Origin: Nemophila menziesii | Taxonomy: Eukaryota; Streptophyta; Magnoliopsida; Boraginales; Hydrophyllaceae | Direction: 5' to 3' | Assembly (NCBI GenBank): GCA_029959085.1 | Contig: JARWIR010000035.1 | Location: 3,129,501-3,193,500, forward strand | Length of the DNA stretch: 64,000 bases | Shown here: positions 12,276-24,060 of the stretch, in pieces | Layout of the letters: the number at the start of each line of letters is the position of its first letter | Position numbering within the stretch: the stretch's first letter is position 1 | Notes under the pieces: generated by a model | Database searches by the model: none | What the model saw: the letters and a program-made list of their open reading frames with translations, nothing else | What the model was told of the DNA's origin: nothing | Made by a program: the position numbers and the translations under genes

Positions 12276-12774
12276 ATCTCCCCGCCTAGGCGCGCCTAGA
12301 CACCGCCTAGGCGTCAACTCCCCCTCCGCCGCTTACGCCTAGTCAAAATTCTAGGCGTTTTAGCCTAGCGCCTTAGTCGCCGTGGAATAGGCGCCTAGCC
12401 CGTCTAGGCGTCGATTAATGGCAAAAAGGGCCGCCTAGACACCGATTAATTGCAAAACATGCCTGCATAGGCCTTCTTGTTATTTTTCTTGTTCTCGAGA
12501 ATTCTCTTAATTGATATTATAACTCAAATTTAGTATTTTTTAGATATACTATAATGTTGTTAGATGAATTTTATGAATTAAAAAGTTAAAATAGTTATAA
12601 TTACTACATATATATTACTAAACATACAAAATTACACGGCGGGATTCAAAATCGTGTAATCCCGCCTAGGCGCTAGGCCTAGCCGACCGCCTAGGCCGCA
12701 AAACCGCGGGATTCAAAATCGTGTAATCCCGCCTAGGCGCTAGGCCTAGCCGACCGCCTAGGCCGCAAAACCGA
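12276..12774. mobile_element. Foldback-like repeat with GC-rich CCTAGGCG arms
   Basis: Two GC-rich arms full of GCCTAGGC palindromes (about 12285-12470 and 12641-12774) flank an AT-rich centre. The left edge TGTAG-A-TCTC and the inverse of the right edge (TGTAGTCTC just after 12774) match apart from one base, suggesting terminal inverted repeats. I found no clear target duplication and no transposase. It is probably a non-autonomous DNA element; the superfamily is not decided. Confidence 0.55.
12641..12774. repeat. 67-bp tandem duplication
   Basis: Two adjacent 67-bp copies (12641-12707, 12708-12774) differ only at the last base. Each begins GGGATTC and contains CGCCTAGGCGCTAGGCC. The 8-bp words ATTACACG and CGTGTAAT around the first unit start can form a stem. 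Confidence 0.9.
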
Positions 12775-13342
12775 GACTACAACATAGCCTGCCATCTACT
12801 TCCCCAAACTCATTACTACTTACCTCAGTTTGCTTCGAGTCAAAGCTTACAAAAGGCGAGCCAAAAAAAACCCCAACATCTGAGGTTCATTGGACAACGT
12901 GAGGTTACCCATGGTCGGAGTGTGATTTAGCCCCGAGATTTTTGGAAATGTAAGGCCACCAAGCGTATGGCGTTTCATTGGCGGTAGCATCAAATTATTT
13001 CTGAAGTACCTCCAAGAAACACGACCGGAAAACGAATTTTGCAAATCATTGCACAATAGGTAAGAAAATAGTAGAGATCGAAGAAGAATAAGATGAAACT
13101 ATAAAGCTTAGCTATAAAGTTTCCCTTTAGATTCCATATTATTTATTTAGAGTGCTATTTCTACTAATCTCACGCGCTAACAATGTCAGCTCAAATTACA
13201 AACACTGATTTACGATGCAGTCCTTCCTTCCTTGGGTGCATCTCAATTCAACAACTTATAGCAACAAACATTATAAATAAATCATTCATAATTAAAACAA
13301 GAAAAGAATAACTATATCAAGTAATTCACGTTCCTATATCTT
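12775..13342. other. Intergenic DNA downstream of the COQ8-like gene
   Basis: A 69-codon minus-strand frame at 12847-13056 is open but was not recognised and has no clear splice context. The part near 13060-13342 lies just beyond the stop of the COQ8-like gene and probably includes its 3' untranslated region. Confidence 0.5.
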
Positions 13343-15380
13343 TTACTTTTCTCCAACTTGTTGATCAAAGTTGTAAGTTTTATAGACTTGAAGCAAAAGT
13401 TGTCTACATGGGACAACAGCTTGAAGCTTGATACAAGCAAGGAATGCACCTGAAAGTTTCCGATGAAGACTATAAGCTTCCTCAGGTGGAGGTGTCAATC
13501 TATGCCTCAACATTGTAACCCCAAGGTTTGAAATACTTGTTGTAATATTTGTTGTACCAAAATCATATCCCCCATCTTTTGCAAATGGCATTCCCACAAC
13601 AAAACCAGCTTGCACATGTGTCTCTATCATTATCTCTGATTCTGAACCTGTCAGAAATCCTAATCTCTTTGACATCTCTATTACTCCTTCTCTATCCGTA
13701 TTTGCACATGCAACAACCTAAATGAAACGCAACAACATAGTTAATGTTCAATATTAATCTTCGGAGCAAAACATATTTACCATTCTTAAATAATCATCAA
13801 CGAAATGTTTGGGATAATCTCGAGCTGCTCCAAAGTCTATTAGATTGATCGATTTTGTAGTCTCATCATACAGAAAATTACTCCAGTTAGGATCAGTCTG
13901 ATTCAAGAAAAACACTATGAAATGTTAAAACCTAATGAATCGAATAAATACGCAATCTAAGAAAAAGGGAAAACTTGCCTGCATGAAGCGGAAAACAAAC
14001 AACTCCATTAAAGTTAACTCGAGTAATTTCTTTCCAACATAATTGCGAGTTTCTTGATCTAATGAAGCCACCTTATCAACAGGAATTCCTTGAAAATAAA
14101 TTTGTATTAAGTTCTGAAAATTATACGAAATGAATAAATAGTGTAGTTACCAGGAACAAGTTCTGTAGTTAAAACTCTTTTAGTTGACAAATGATCAAAC
14201 ACTTGTGGTACATAAAAGCCTTGTTTATGAGAAAGGAAATCACGAAATCTTTTTTGACTTTGAGCTTCGAGATGATAATCACATTCACGAGAAAGCTCCT
14301 CTTTCGCCACCTGTAATTGTTTGTTTGAAATTAAAATAATATACCGCACAGGAACAAGAACAAGAACAAGAACAGGAAGAGGAATTTGTTTACCTTCATT
14401 GCACTATCAATATAGAGTTTCTCTGGAACTAAATTTGTATACTTGAGAAGCAATTTTAAGTTATCAATATCACTCTCAATGCTATTAGCAACACCAGGGT
14501 ATTGTATTTTCATGGCAACCTTAGAGCCATCTTTTGTAAGAGCAGAGTGTACCTGTCCTATACTAGCAGAAGCTAATGGTTGATAATCGAAAGATGTAAA
14601 ATTAGATGACCAATTAGGTCCTAATTCAGCGTTAAGAACTTGATCAAGCTGAGATCGTGGCATTACATCTGCACCTTGACGTACAATGTCTAAAGCAGCT
14701 AAGATAGGAGCAGGAACTAGAGATTCATCCTGGATGCTTAACATTTGACCTAACTTCAATGCTGCACCTCTCATTCTACACAATGCAACAGCTAAACGTT
14801 GTGCATTTTGGTCCGATAAGTATGGAGAAAGGTTGTTATTTTCTAGGTTTTGGTTACCATATACGATTCTCTTTGCAGATTCCTCCAGTGTTCCCCATGC
14901 TAGACCTGCTCCAAGACCAGCAAACCCTAATGCTCGTGAGAAAGGACTCGATGGAACTCTCCTTTCCCTTGGTTTCCGAACAATAATAATAGGTTTCGGT
15001 TCTGGAGTATCATTCGTAGATGTATCAATTGGAGGTGTATCAATTGGAGTATGATTTGAATGATCAACAATCGGTGGTGGTGGTGGTGATAGTGGTGGTG
15101 GTAGTGGTGGTTGGAGTTGATCTTCTTCATTCTCGATCTTGTCATTAAAATAAACGACGTGGCTTTCTTTATTGACAATAAGATCTTCATCCTTCTTCTC
15201 CTGATTGGAATTGAGATTCGAAATGGAAATGGGTATTCCCTTTGTGAGTCCGACGAGGTCTGTGGCGGAGAGAATTGTTGTCTTTATCAGAGATCCACCA
15301 TCAGTTCGCCGGAGACCCTCCTTGGTCACCAAACTAACACCGTTCACCACTCTCACTATATCCTTCAACCATGATCCCAT
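13343..15380 (-). CDS. COQ8: ABC1/UbiB-family atypical kinase, COQ8-like (mitochondrial)
   Basis: Five exons were read from splice borders with phase kept throughout: 15380-14394, 14310-14151, 14088-13979, 13897-13781 and 13717-13343. The product is 582 aa. The N-terminus is basic and could be a mitochondrial targeting peptide. A proline- and histidine-rich linker spans about residues 90-130. COQ8-type marks follow: KLGQ (209-212) of the KxGQ helix, an alanine-rich nucleotide loop ASASIGQ (about 270-276), the invariant lysine in VAMK (291), ECDY in exon 2, NWSN in place of the usual HxxxxN region (about 423-426), and DFG (440-442). In the family this atypical ATPase/kinase supports ubiquinone (coenzyme Q) biosynthesis in the inner mitochondrial membrane. 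The third intron starts with GC (GCAAGT) instead of GT. All key residues are present, so it looks functional. The ATG at 15380 is the first in frame. Confidence 0.93.
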
Positions 15381-15690
15381 TTTTTTTATATTTATTATTG
15401 TTATAATAATATTATTCCTTTCTATCTATCATCTCTTCCTTCTTCCTCCTCTCCGGCGCGTCGAAACGGAAATAGGAAATATACAAATGAGTCTCTTTTT
15501 TATTTATTATTCTTATTGTTAACATTACGTGGGCTTCCCGACACCATGAAAACCGACGGCCTCTTTTTTTCTTTTTTTTTCTTTTTTTTCTTTTTTTTTT
15601 CTTTTTTGTTTTTCTTTTTGTTTTTTACCCACGGCTTCTTTAGTAGGAGAGTTTGACTTTATCATGACCATTAGGTATGTTTTTTTTTCC
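15381..15690. other. Upstream region of the COQ8-like gene with a CT-rich tract
   Basis: It contains the 5' untranslated and promoter region of the minus-strand gene. A long pyrimidine (T with scattered C) tract covers about 15563-15626 and a shorter T run lies at about 15680. No confident promoter box was assigned. Confidence 0.5.
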
Positions 15691-15699
15691 CAAAATATT

Positions 15700-16980
15700 A
15701 CTTAAATAAATGATAAAGTTATTACAAATTTCACTCAATTTCTGAACATATTCGTTTTTAATTATTTCAGCTAATCTACTTGGTTATGCGTCAAAACACG
15801 AGTCATTCATGTTGCTAAGAAGTATATGTTTGTCTACCTCATCGGCTAAACTATTCTTATCTCGACTAATCCATCTAAAAATAAGGTTACATTTCTCATC
15901 AATAAAGTAAATACTTTTAATAATATTACAAATTTTATGAATGGAAATAAACGGCCTCTTCTCCAAAGGGAGCATCACTTGTTGACAATCACTCTCAATT
16001 ATCACTCCAGAGCAACCTAAATCTCGAGCAATAACACAAGCTTTTAGGATGCCTAAAGCTTCATCTTCAATATTCAATAGGAGAATCAGCTTCCTCTTCC
16101 CAATCATTGCATTCTTTAAGTTTGCCTAAGTAGTCCTTGGAAACCCAAAGTTTTGCAACTCGGTTATTAATAATAGCAGCGTCACAATTAATATTGATAG
16201 TGTTTGAGGTGGTAGTATTCATTTTTTCTTAATTTTATAGTTATATCTCTCATTTCTTAGCATAGGGGTATTCTCTTGATTTTGGTGTTGTATTTTCTTA
16301 TCCTTCAGTATATTATTCACATCCTTAGGATAATTAGCATTTTCATAATCTTCCCATTCTTTAATAGCCATTTGTACTGTATTCATAGGGTCAAGCTTAG
16401 TGAATTTGTATTTATTATCATTCCTACTCTTCCAAATATGACACAACAATATTCATAAAGGTTTCCTTATAAATCTTCTTCCTGGGTTTTGCTTTTTAAT
16501 AGTCTTTACCATTCTTACCATCCATATATCCATTTTACTGGATAGTTGGTTGCAAGTTAGTAGGTTAAAAGGGAAAGCAAACCAAAATGCTCTTGGCCAA
16601 TCACAATCCAATAGTTGATGTTTAGAGGTTTCAAGAGATTTATTACATATCTCACATAAAGGGGATTTCAACACGTTCTTTTTATAGACATTCTCATTAG
16701 TAGGCAGGAGGTTTTTAAGTACCCTCCACATGAAATTTCTAATTTTGGGGGCAACTTTAAGGCTCCAAATCATCTTCCATATTTTAGGGAGAATAATATG
16801 GGATGATTTTGCCTTAGTGACACACTTCCCACTTTCTTTTTTTTCTTTTTTATCTTTTTCATCCTTCAGTATTTGATAACATTTTTTAACAGTAAAGATC
16901 TCATTTTTATCCTTATCCCAGTAGGGAATATCTTTCCTCCTGAGTAAGGTATAAGAGTATTAAATATAATTTAATCCACC
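15700..16980 (-). pseudogene. 3' fragment of an L1-type LINE (zf-RVT and RNase H)
   Basis: On the minus strand, from about 16975 down, the frames give the region before the zinc-binding domain (DKNEIFTVKKCYQIL). Next comes a zf-RVT domain (about 16773-16453) with MWRVLKNLLPTNENV, CEICNKSLETSKHQLLDC and a WFAFPF-like stretch. An RNase H-like tail follows (about 16107-15784) with VIIESDCQQV and FRWISRDKNSLADEVDK. The frame is broken by stops and frameshifts between these parts. The endonuclease and reverse transcriptase are missing here; a same-strand 5' piece lies at 21170-23400 beyond element D. The LINE is dead. Confidence 0.85.
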
Positions 16981-17201
16981 TCTGATTGAAATTATTTATT
17001 TACAATTTCACTATTCGACCTTCTTTCATTATATATCATGAGTTCACTGACTTTCTTAACCCCACTATTTTTAGGTTTAATAAATTCATCTTTACTATGT
17101 ATCCACTAATCATTGTAGAGGTTGATGGTATAACCATTCCCCACTTTCCATCTGAGGTCCTTACTCACTATATCCCTTCCACACATAAGGCTCCTCCGAC
17201 C
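16981..17201. other. Short unassigned stretch before element D
   Basis: A plus-strand open frame covers part of it and runs into the LTR of element D. I do not recognise its product and doubt that it is a gene. Confidence 0.4.
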
Positions 17202-18216
17202 TGGTGTCGCCTAGGGTGTGATAAAAATAAGATAAATAATAAGTCAGAAAACAACGCACTCTCACCCTAGACAGGCACAGTACTGCAAGTATTACAGGAC
17301 GAATGCAAGTTTTAATGATAAGTTGAGTTCATTCTCAGGGATTTGGTGTGTTAATCGAATGGGTAGAAATAACGAGTAAGAAGTAATTAATTAAAAGACA
17401 GAAAATAAAAGAGAGAATAATTCAAGATAATTAATCAAACTAAGGAAAATAAGGACAATAAAATAAATACGAAGAAATATGAGATGAGAAGTATAGCTTA
17501 GGTTCATACCTGAAGGAAATAGACTAAAAGAAATAATAAAAGACATCATCTTGCTCTCTACAATAACTTGGAAGAATAAAACCTTAAGAACTAATTACTA
17601 TGAGGCAAGGATGATTTACAAGTGATATCAGGGTGTATTTATAGGTGTTTAGAAGACCTAATTCGTTTTCTTGAAGGAGAAGGTAAGTAGTGGACTCCAA
17701 GCCCAACTCAAATTCGTAACCCTAAAACATGAAATCAGGCCCGTTTTTGTTTTGGTCCTAGCAGCTTCAATACTCATCCGTTTGACGCGTATGAGTAGTC
17801 GAAATTTATCGTCTCGGAAATATCTTCAACTTTTCTCTTGACCGTTTCTCCAAATTCCACACCGATTTTGAGATATAAGCTGATTTGTGGTCGTAGGTGC
17901 AGAAATTCAGGATTAAGGCAGCTTTTCCTTGTCCATGTTTTTAGCTTTTGTTTCCTTATCTCCAATTACCATTCCTATCTCTTTCCATATCTTGTAGTCT
18001 TTGACTTGGACTCTAATTAATCTCCATAATTATCTTTAAAGCTTCACACTAAATAAATAATTAAACCCAATATGCTCTAAAAATATTATTCTACTAAATC
18101 AAGACTCAAAATAGGAAAGTGCACTATTTCTCAAGAAAATCAATCAGAAAGACTTCTAAATCACTAAAACTGATGTCTCATCCTAACATAAATCTATCAC
18201 AAATGAGGAGACATCA
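17202..18216 (-). repeat. 3' LTR of element D
   Basis: On plus it runs TGGTGTCGCC...GAGGAGACATCA. At 1015 bp it is shorter than the 1.55-1.82-kb LTRs of its relatives. A TGATGTCTCA word at 18171 pairs with the terminal GGAGACATCA. A purine tract (minus TTTGAGTTGGGGGTCT) abuts it at 18217. Confidence 0.85.
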
Positions 18217-19805
18217 AGACCCCCAACTCAAAGTTGTATCGTCCCGATACAATAAAGATAAAAACAAAGGGAAGTCTATAAATACACACCTAGGTAATTT
18301 TCAACACAATGGGAAGAACATAGCAGAATTTATAGAATAGACATAAAGAAATTACTTAGAAAATTTCATGCAATAATAATTATAAACTACATACCTGTAC
18401 ACTTCTCATATCCTTAGTCAACATGGTTTGAATTCAAGATCAGATTAATTTCGCAATGTAAGAAGGATTGGGACTTTGCTCGGTTCTCCAAGGAAGCTAT
18501 AGATTGTTCATCGAACTTCACTAGTACTCAAAGATCCACGTAACTACTATCTAATGGCTTAATCACTTCTCAATTACATAGCAAGCAATCAAAAAGTCTT
18601 TAAGGTTGTAATTTACGCTTAGGGACGGTATGATAGTATATTTGGATAACTTAGAGTGAGCTTTTGGCTCTCTCCTCGCTAGCCATCAACGAATCACCCT
18701 AGAGCTTGAGTTACTCTCATAAAACGTTTCTCACTCAACCCAATGAATTCTTTGATGCACAATTTAGCATCCCCAATAGCCCAATTAAAGCATAAGATGT
18801 TCACTTAAAAATTCCACTTTGCCGGTCCGAATATATATATTTTCTTTCTTTTCAAATCAATTTCTTAATCTATGACTCTCTTTTTATAATATTAAGATAT
18901 CACGCTATCTTTCTCATATATATATATTTTCTCTTTATGCCCTTGTTGGCAACTTTAGCTCGTAGCTTCTTTTTCATTCACTATTACCCCGACAAAGGGT
19001 TACAATATAATTATGTGAATCATCATCAATATAAAGAACAGAGCACAATTAATAAGCTCAAAAATCCCATCCCAATAACAATTCTCATAATGGTGGACCC
19101 ACCACCCCAAACTCAAGCTCTAAAACAACTGTCTATGCATCGCGATTCGAGTGCGGGTCATATGGAAAAGTCCTATAATCTAAAGGGATATGGCTTATAA
19201 TGTGTTTCAATAAAAAGCTTTAGAAATGCTAGAAGGGGTTGAGAAGGATATAGCATGTAAAATCAAATAACAAGGTGAGAAGGTATAAAAAGGTTTCAAG
19301 TGGCATCAATATGAAAGAACTGCCTTAATCACTTTCTACACCATGTAATTTCGTTATTTTCTTACCTTTAGCACTTTCATCAAATGGGTTTGTCAACTAG
19401 CTTGGATCTCATGGCCTATACACTTCTCCAGATTCCCTGAGATCGAACATACTTTCTATCGCATTGCTCACTAATCTTTTCATTACTATCAATGTGTGTT
19501 TTCCTGCAAATACTCAAAGCATACAAATAACATAGCTCATAAACATACTACTTACTATCATTAATTCACTGAGCTTATGCTTTCAGGCTATTAAACACAC
19601 TTTACATCTAATTCCTATGTATCAAAAATTTTAATTTCTACCTAAAAATAGAAAAATGGAGATGAGAGACAACGAATCCCCACACCCCCAACTCAAAAAT
19701 GAGCCGTGTCCCCACGGCTCGAAAAAGACTCGAAACAGAAATTAAAATTAGCAGATAAAAGCATTTACAGAAATGGTAAGGAAGAAAGAGAACATACTCT
19801 CGAGG
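18217..19805 (-). other. Non-coding 3' internal region of element D
   Basis: It lies between the extra ORF and the 3' LTR. It holds no credible gene. It is homologous to 62757-63960 (same orientation) and to 3090-4477 (inverted). A run of TA dinucleotides lies near 18920-18930. Confidence 0.65.
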
Positions 19806-21014
19806 CTATTGCCTCGCATTATTGACATCCAAGGTAGGATTTGCTTGATCTTTATTAAATTGCTCAAGAAGTTTCATGATGTGCACTTGATTGGCTGTGA
19901 TTTGCGCCACATCATTGGCTAAGGAAGTTTGAGCTACTTCGAAATTGTTTAAACGCTCATCCATCTTCTCTTGCCAACTTTGCTCCTTTTCTTCTTTTGA
20001 GATTTGCGTAGAAACCGCTCCTCTCAAGACTTTCATGATCCAAGCATTATCAATATAACTCTTCTTAAACTCGAGTTTCTCTTCTTCACCCAATATAACA
20101 TTCGCTTTTTGCACAAAACACGTGATCATAGTAGGAAATTTAACATTATAAACTGATTTAGGAGAGACTGAAAAGCGCATCACCTTCTCATAGATCAACT
20201 GTGCCACATCCACTTCTTCTCCTCTCAAAATACAATCCAACAGTAGAGAGTTATTTTTAGTCACATCTAAAGTTCGTGTGTTTCCAAAGACATTAGGAAT
20301 AAGGAAATTGTGCCAAACTCTCGTATCTGGTTGAAGATATCTATAAGGCCAAGGTGCCTTTACTTCTCCCTTATGTGATTGCACTTTCTCCTTGTATAAA
20401 ACATGCTCAAAGAGTAATTCCTCATCAAAGATTTTTCGTTTAGCAACCGCTTCACTATACTTGCAATATCCAATTAATTTCTTAAACTTGAAGTGGTTTC
20501 TAATCTCATTAACTGTGAAAGGAACTAACTTTCCTCTAATCGGCACACAACCTTTACTATCTCGGCTAAAGAGGCCTAAATAGAATTCTAAAACCAACTC
20601 ATGACATAATTCAGAACGTCTTACCATGAACGTAGACCAGCCCAATTTTTCACCAAGCTCCAAGAATCTCTTATATTCTCCTGTACCAACTTCTTCAGCG
20701 AATACTTTCTCATAAGCAAAAGGTAGTTCCTTTAATTGTTTTTCTGCAAAAGCTATCAAGGCCTTTGAAGCTTTCTCTTTATCCATGGGTGTAGGACCTA
20801 TGAAGGGAAGAGATTGTGCTTTCTCCTTTGAGTAAAAGTAAAGCCTTTTTCCCATTGAATCAAACATAGCTAGCTTATCTCCTTCTTCAACATCGGTTTT
20901 ACCCTTAGCATTAGAACTAGAACCTTTGTTATTTGATTTCTTCTCAATTGAACCCAATACCTTGCGTTTCTTCATCTCCCTCTTGTTAGATAATACTTCT
21001 GTTCTCTTAGTCAT
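19806..21014 (-). CDS. Athila-type extra ORF, plant-transposon-protein domain
   Basis: This is a single open frame of 402 aa with an ATG at 21014 and a stop at 19806. The N-terminus is lysine-rich with a low-complexity linker (about residues 1-50). The middle (about 60-290) has the feel of the 'putative plant transposon protein' domain found in Athila-like elements: RRSELCHELVLEFY, RGKLVPFTVNEIRNHF, VWHNFLIPN, LLLDCILRGEEVDVAQLI. The C-terminal 60 residues look like a coiled coil (MDERLNNFEVAQTSLANDV). No membrane span was seen, so I do not call it an envelope. The function of this ORF is not known. It is unbroken although the rest of the element is truncated, so either the insertion is fairly young or it has been kept by chance. 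It lies just upstream of the non-coding region of element D. Confidence 0.8.
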   Translation of the reverse strand: MTKRTEVLSNKREMKKRKVLGSIEKKSNNKGSSSNAKGKTDVEEGDKLAMFDSMGKRLYFYSKEKAQSLPFIGPTPMDKEKASKALIAFAEKQLKELPFAYEKVFAEEVGTGEYKRFLELGEKLGWSTFMVRRSELCHELVLEFYLGLFSRDSKGCVPIRGKLVPFTVNEIRNHFKFKKLIGYCKYSEAVAKRKIFDEELLFEHVLYKEKVQSHKGEVKAPWPYRYLQPDTRVWHNFLIPNVFGNTRTLDVTKNNSLLLDCILRGEEVDVAQLIYEKVMRFSVSPKSVYNVKFPTMITCFVQKANVILGEEEKLEFKKSYIDNAWIMKVLRGAVSTQISKEEKEQSWQEKMDERLNNFEVAQTSLANDVAQITANQVHIMKLLEQFNKDQANPTLDVNNARQ

Positions 21015-21169
21015 CTCAATTGACCCCCCAACTCAAAGCTTTACCAACTCTTGAAATTTGAACTTTTGAATTATTGGTTGAACAAGCTTGATTTGGTTTA
21101 GGAAAGGTGAATTGATGATGAATTTCTATGTGGGTAAGATGAATTCTTGATGGATTGGTATGGATTTTT

Positions 21170-23400
21170 TATTATTACTAATTCCCCTTTTTTTCTCAGA
21201 AATATATCGAATATTATTAAAATCCCCCATAAGCATCCACGGTTCATTGTTTTTAGGGCTACAATTACTATTAAATCAAGACAAGCTTCTTTGTTTTTAT
21301 AACTGGGGCACCATACACAAAAATAGTGAATAATCGGTCCCCTTATTCCTAATCTTACAATGAAAATGATTAATAGATTTACTAATAATTTCAATGTTCA
21401 CAGTATCTTTAGTAAAAATAGCCAAACCCCCACTTAATCCTATTGGTTCAACAGTCTCAAGAAGTTTCATATTAAGAATTTTTTCAAGTTTTTTAACCGA
21501 ATTGTAAGTGTTCTTAGTTTCCAAAAGAAATAATACCTGAATCTGGTATTTAGCATCAATACCAAATAGGGTCTGGACTGTCAAGGTATTGCTAATACCC
21601 TGACAGTTCCAGGTTGTTTGTATCATTGATCGCTTTGGGGTTGATCAAGGTCAACCCCACAAAATTGTTGAGAAGCCATCACTTCCTTCTCCTCCTCTTC
21701 CTTTATAATTTCAGTTACCTCTTCATCTTCATTCATAGTCTCTACTAACACCTCATCCTTGTTTCTACCCTTCACGTCCTCATCGTAAATTGCATATCTC
21801 GCATACCAGTTTGTTTTTTGCCGCTTCATATTCACTTGGGTTTGGTGTTTCTTCTTATTATTTCTATTTCTATTCTTAATTTATTGTCTTCCAACTTGAT
21901 TTCCTTCATACTTTTCACCTTCTAAACCATACTCCGAGAGTTCAAGACCAGTATAGATGGTTGATTCCTTATGGATGAGTGGTATAATTTTTGGATTGTT
22001 CTGAGAGGGAGTAGAAAACCCATCTTGATAGGAAGAATTGAATAGGTTGTTAGAGTTTTGGTTGATAGAGATTAATTTGGGAGAGGATTGATATAATCTG
22101 GGGGAAGAGTTAGGGTTCGTGACATTTGGGTTCATCTGATTAGAGTTTGGGGTGGAGGTGATAGTTGGGTTAGTGTTTGGGCTTGAGATAATGTTTGGTT
22201 TAGTGTTTGGGATTGAATTAATAATTGATCAATAACTACATTTGGTCTTTTTATTATTGGGATCGTGTGCACAAAGGTACCAAATATAAATTCATTCCCA
22301 CGTGGAGGAGGTGTTTGAAGCTGTTTGACCAAAGTCTCTGCCAACTTGGATAACTTAGCCTCACCTTCTTTAATTTTTTTATTTTTATCTTCACTCTCTT
22401 TCATATCCTTCCCACTACCAGAGAAAGATAAAACCCCATCGTCCTTACTCTTCTCCATCCCCCCGTGTTGTCCATTGCTCGCTCCACTAATTCCAGTACT
22501 ACCAAATTTGAAAATTTTGTTAGTACTATTGAAGCCATTAGTAACTCTGTTACTGAGTTCACTTCCGATTTTGTTTCCTTCTCGATTTAACTCGGGATGA
22601 TTTTTGCTGCTGAGTTGATCTTCCGTAAGTAATTTCTTATCTTCTTCATATTTCTAGATCATGTAGTTTTGAGTTCGAGCAGCCGCCCAATTTTGAATTC
22701 ACCCTAGGGTTCTTGCTTTTGCCCTCTTCGTGACCGAAAATGCCACATACATAGAATACTTGGCCAATGTTTTCAAATTTGAACCTAATCTAGGTAGGTT
22801 CCTCTTCTGATTCCCGATAGTTGATTCTGACCATTAAAGGCTTTTTGAGGTCCCAATCGATTCTTACACGAGTGACTGAAGATTCATCAATCTCCAAAGT
22901 ATCAGGTAGTTCAATCTTATGAACCATTCCAAAGTAGCTTAACATTTTAGTAAGGCATTTGTAGTAAGTAGAGTAGCTGGGGTTCCTGTCATCTGGATAC
23001 ATAGAGTGGTGTTTTCCACCTCCTTATTACCATTCCAACTGTACTGATTCATAGCTAAGTGTTTACCTTGAATTGTCTAGTGTCTCTGCTCCCAGGCTTT
23101 GTTCTTGTCTTGTTCACAGTCAAATTTGATCAATACAATGTTTGAGCTAACTTTCTCAACCTCTACTTGATTTTCAAGGCCCCAATACTTGTTAATGTGG
23201 TTTTTAATAAAAACGAAATTCACTTTCTCTTGAATCATGAGTCTAGCCTTGAGCAAGTGAACATTAACTGTTTTGTAGATAGAATTTTTGTCAGGAGTGA
23301 TTACTAACTGTTTTTATTTTTTGCTAGGGGGTGAGAAGCAGCATAGAAGTCCATGGCTTGAAGGAAGGAAAAGGGTGAAGAAAGTGAAGGAAAAAACACT
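21170..23400 (-). pseudogene. 5' fragment of an L1-type LINE (ORF1 and start of endonuclease)
   Basis: On minus, from about 23340 down, there is a DUF4283-type ORF1 start (MIQEKVNFVFIKNHINKYWG, IVLIKFDCEQDKNKAWEQRH). A degenerate zinc knuckle (VCGIFGHEEGKSKNPR) follows near 22750-22680. Then comes a low-complexity ORF1 tail (22458-21623, interrupted by stops). The ORF2 endonuclease start is at 21626 (TTWNCQGISNTLTVQ, LLETKN, GLSGGLAIF) and the active-site motif GDFNN can be read near 21230 in another frame. The sequence ends at the border with element D. Frameshifts and stops throughout show it is dead. Confidence 0.82.
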
Positions 23401-24060
23401 GAGATAAAGGTAAGAACACTGGGCAGCTATGATCTTAATAGGAAAGCTAAACTGTATAGAGAGGGATCCACCAAAATTTGTGAGTTTTGATGGGGTTTGG
23501 AGTGTATTTAATGTTTATGTGTGTATGAAGTTGTGAGGGAGAGTGTTTTTCTAGAGAGGAATTTCATAACTATCATCTTCAGTCTTCGACTCCTCCTTAG
23601 GTATGTTTAGATTGAAGGTATTGGTTTGAAAAATAAAAGATTGAAGGTAATAAGAAAAAAAGAAAAAAAATTCAAATGGAAAATTTTATTTTTAGGCCTA
23701 AACACACATCTTTCTTCTAAAATTATATGCCTTATTTACAACATTTCTTCTAAATTTAGTTCATTACTAATTTTCTTTCCTAAAATACTTTTTTTAATTT
23801 AAATTTATTATAATTAATATATTAATAATTTATTTTATCACTACCATAACTGCTGGACAGTCAACGACGGACAATTGTTAACTCCAGCGAGTTTTTTATT
23901 TATTTCCGGGACGGCCACCAGTCGGCTCCGATGGCGGCCGAAGATCAACTGCAACGAGTTTTCTTTTAAAAACGTTTTTACAATTATCGGATAAAAGTAT
24001 ATCACTGTGATTTTTTTTCGAATTATTCGATTTTTTTTCTGGCTCCGACCGATTTCGTCG
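23401..24060. other. Intergenic DNA, no gene seen
   Basis: AT-rich. The word ATTTTTAGGCCTAAA near 23688 also occurs near 36108, on the other side of element E. A small GC-rich patch lies at 23905-23960. No open frame was recognised. Confidence 0.5.

Larger units (their letters stand above)
17202..21165 (-). mobile_element. Element D: truncated Athila-like Ty3/Gypsy retrotransposon
   Basis: A 1015-bp 3' LTR (17202-18216), a purine tract and about 2.9 kb of internal DNA are present. The extra ORF at 19806-21014 is intact. Beyond about 21165 the sequence changes to LINE sequence, so gag, pol and the 5' LTR are gone. The internal non-coding part (18217-19800) matches those of A, E and I, including the GAGCCGTGTCCCCACGGCTC palindrome at about 19700. 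Confidence 0.82.

Noticed and set aside
12847..13056. A 69-codon minus-strand frame between the foldback repeat and the COQ8-like gene
   Set aside because: No recognisable motif, no splice context and no clear promoter. It could be chance or a decayed gene.
16986..17270. A 94-codon plus frame
   Set aside because: It crosses the border of the LTR of element D at 17202 and has no recognised domain.
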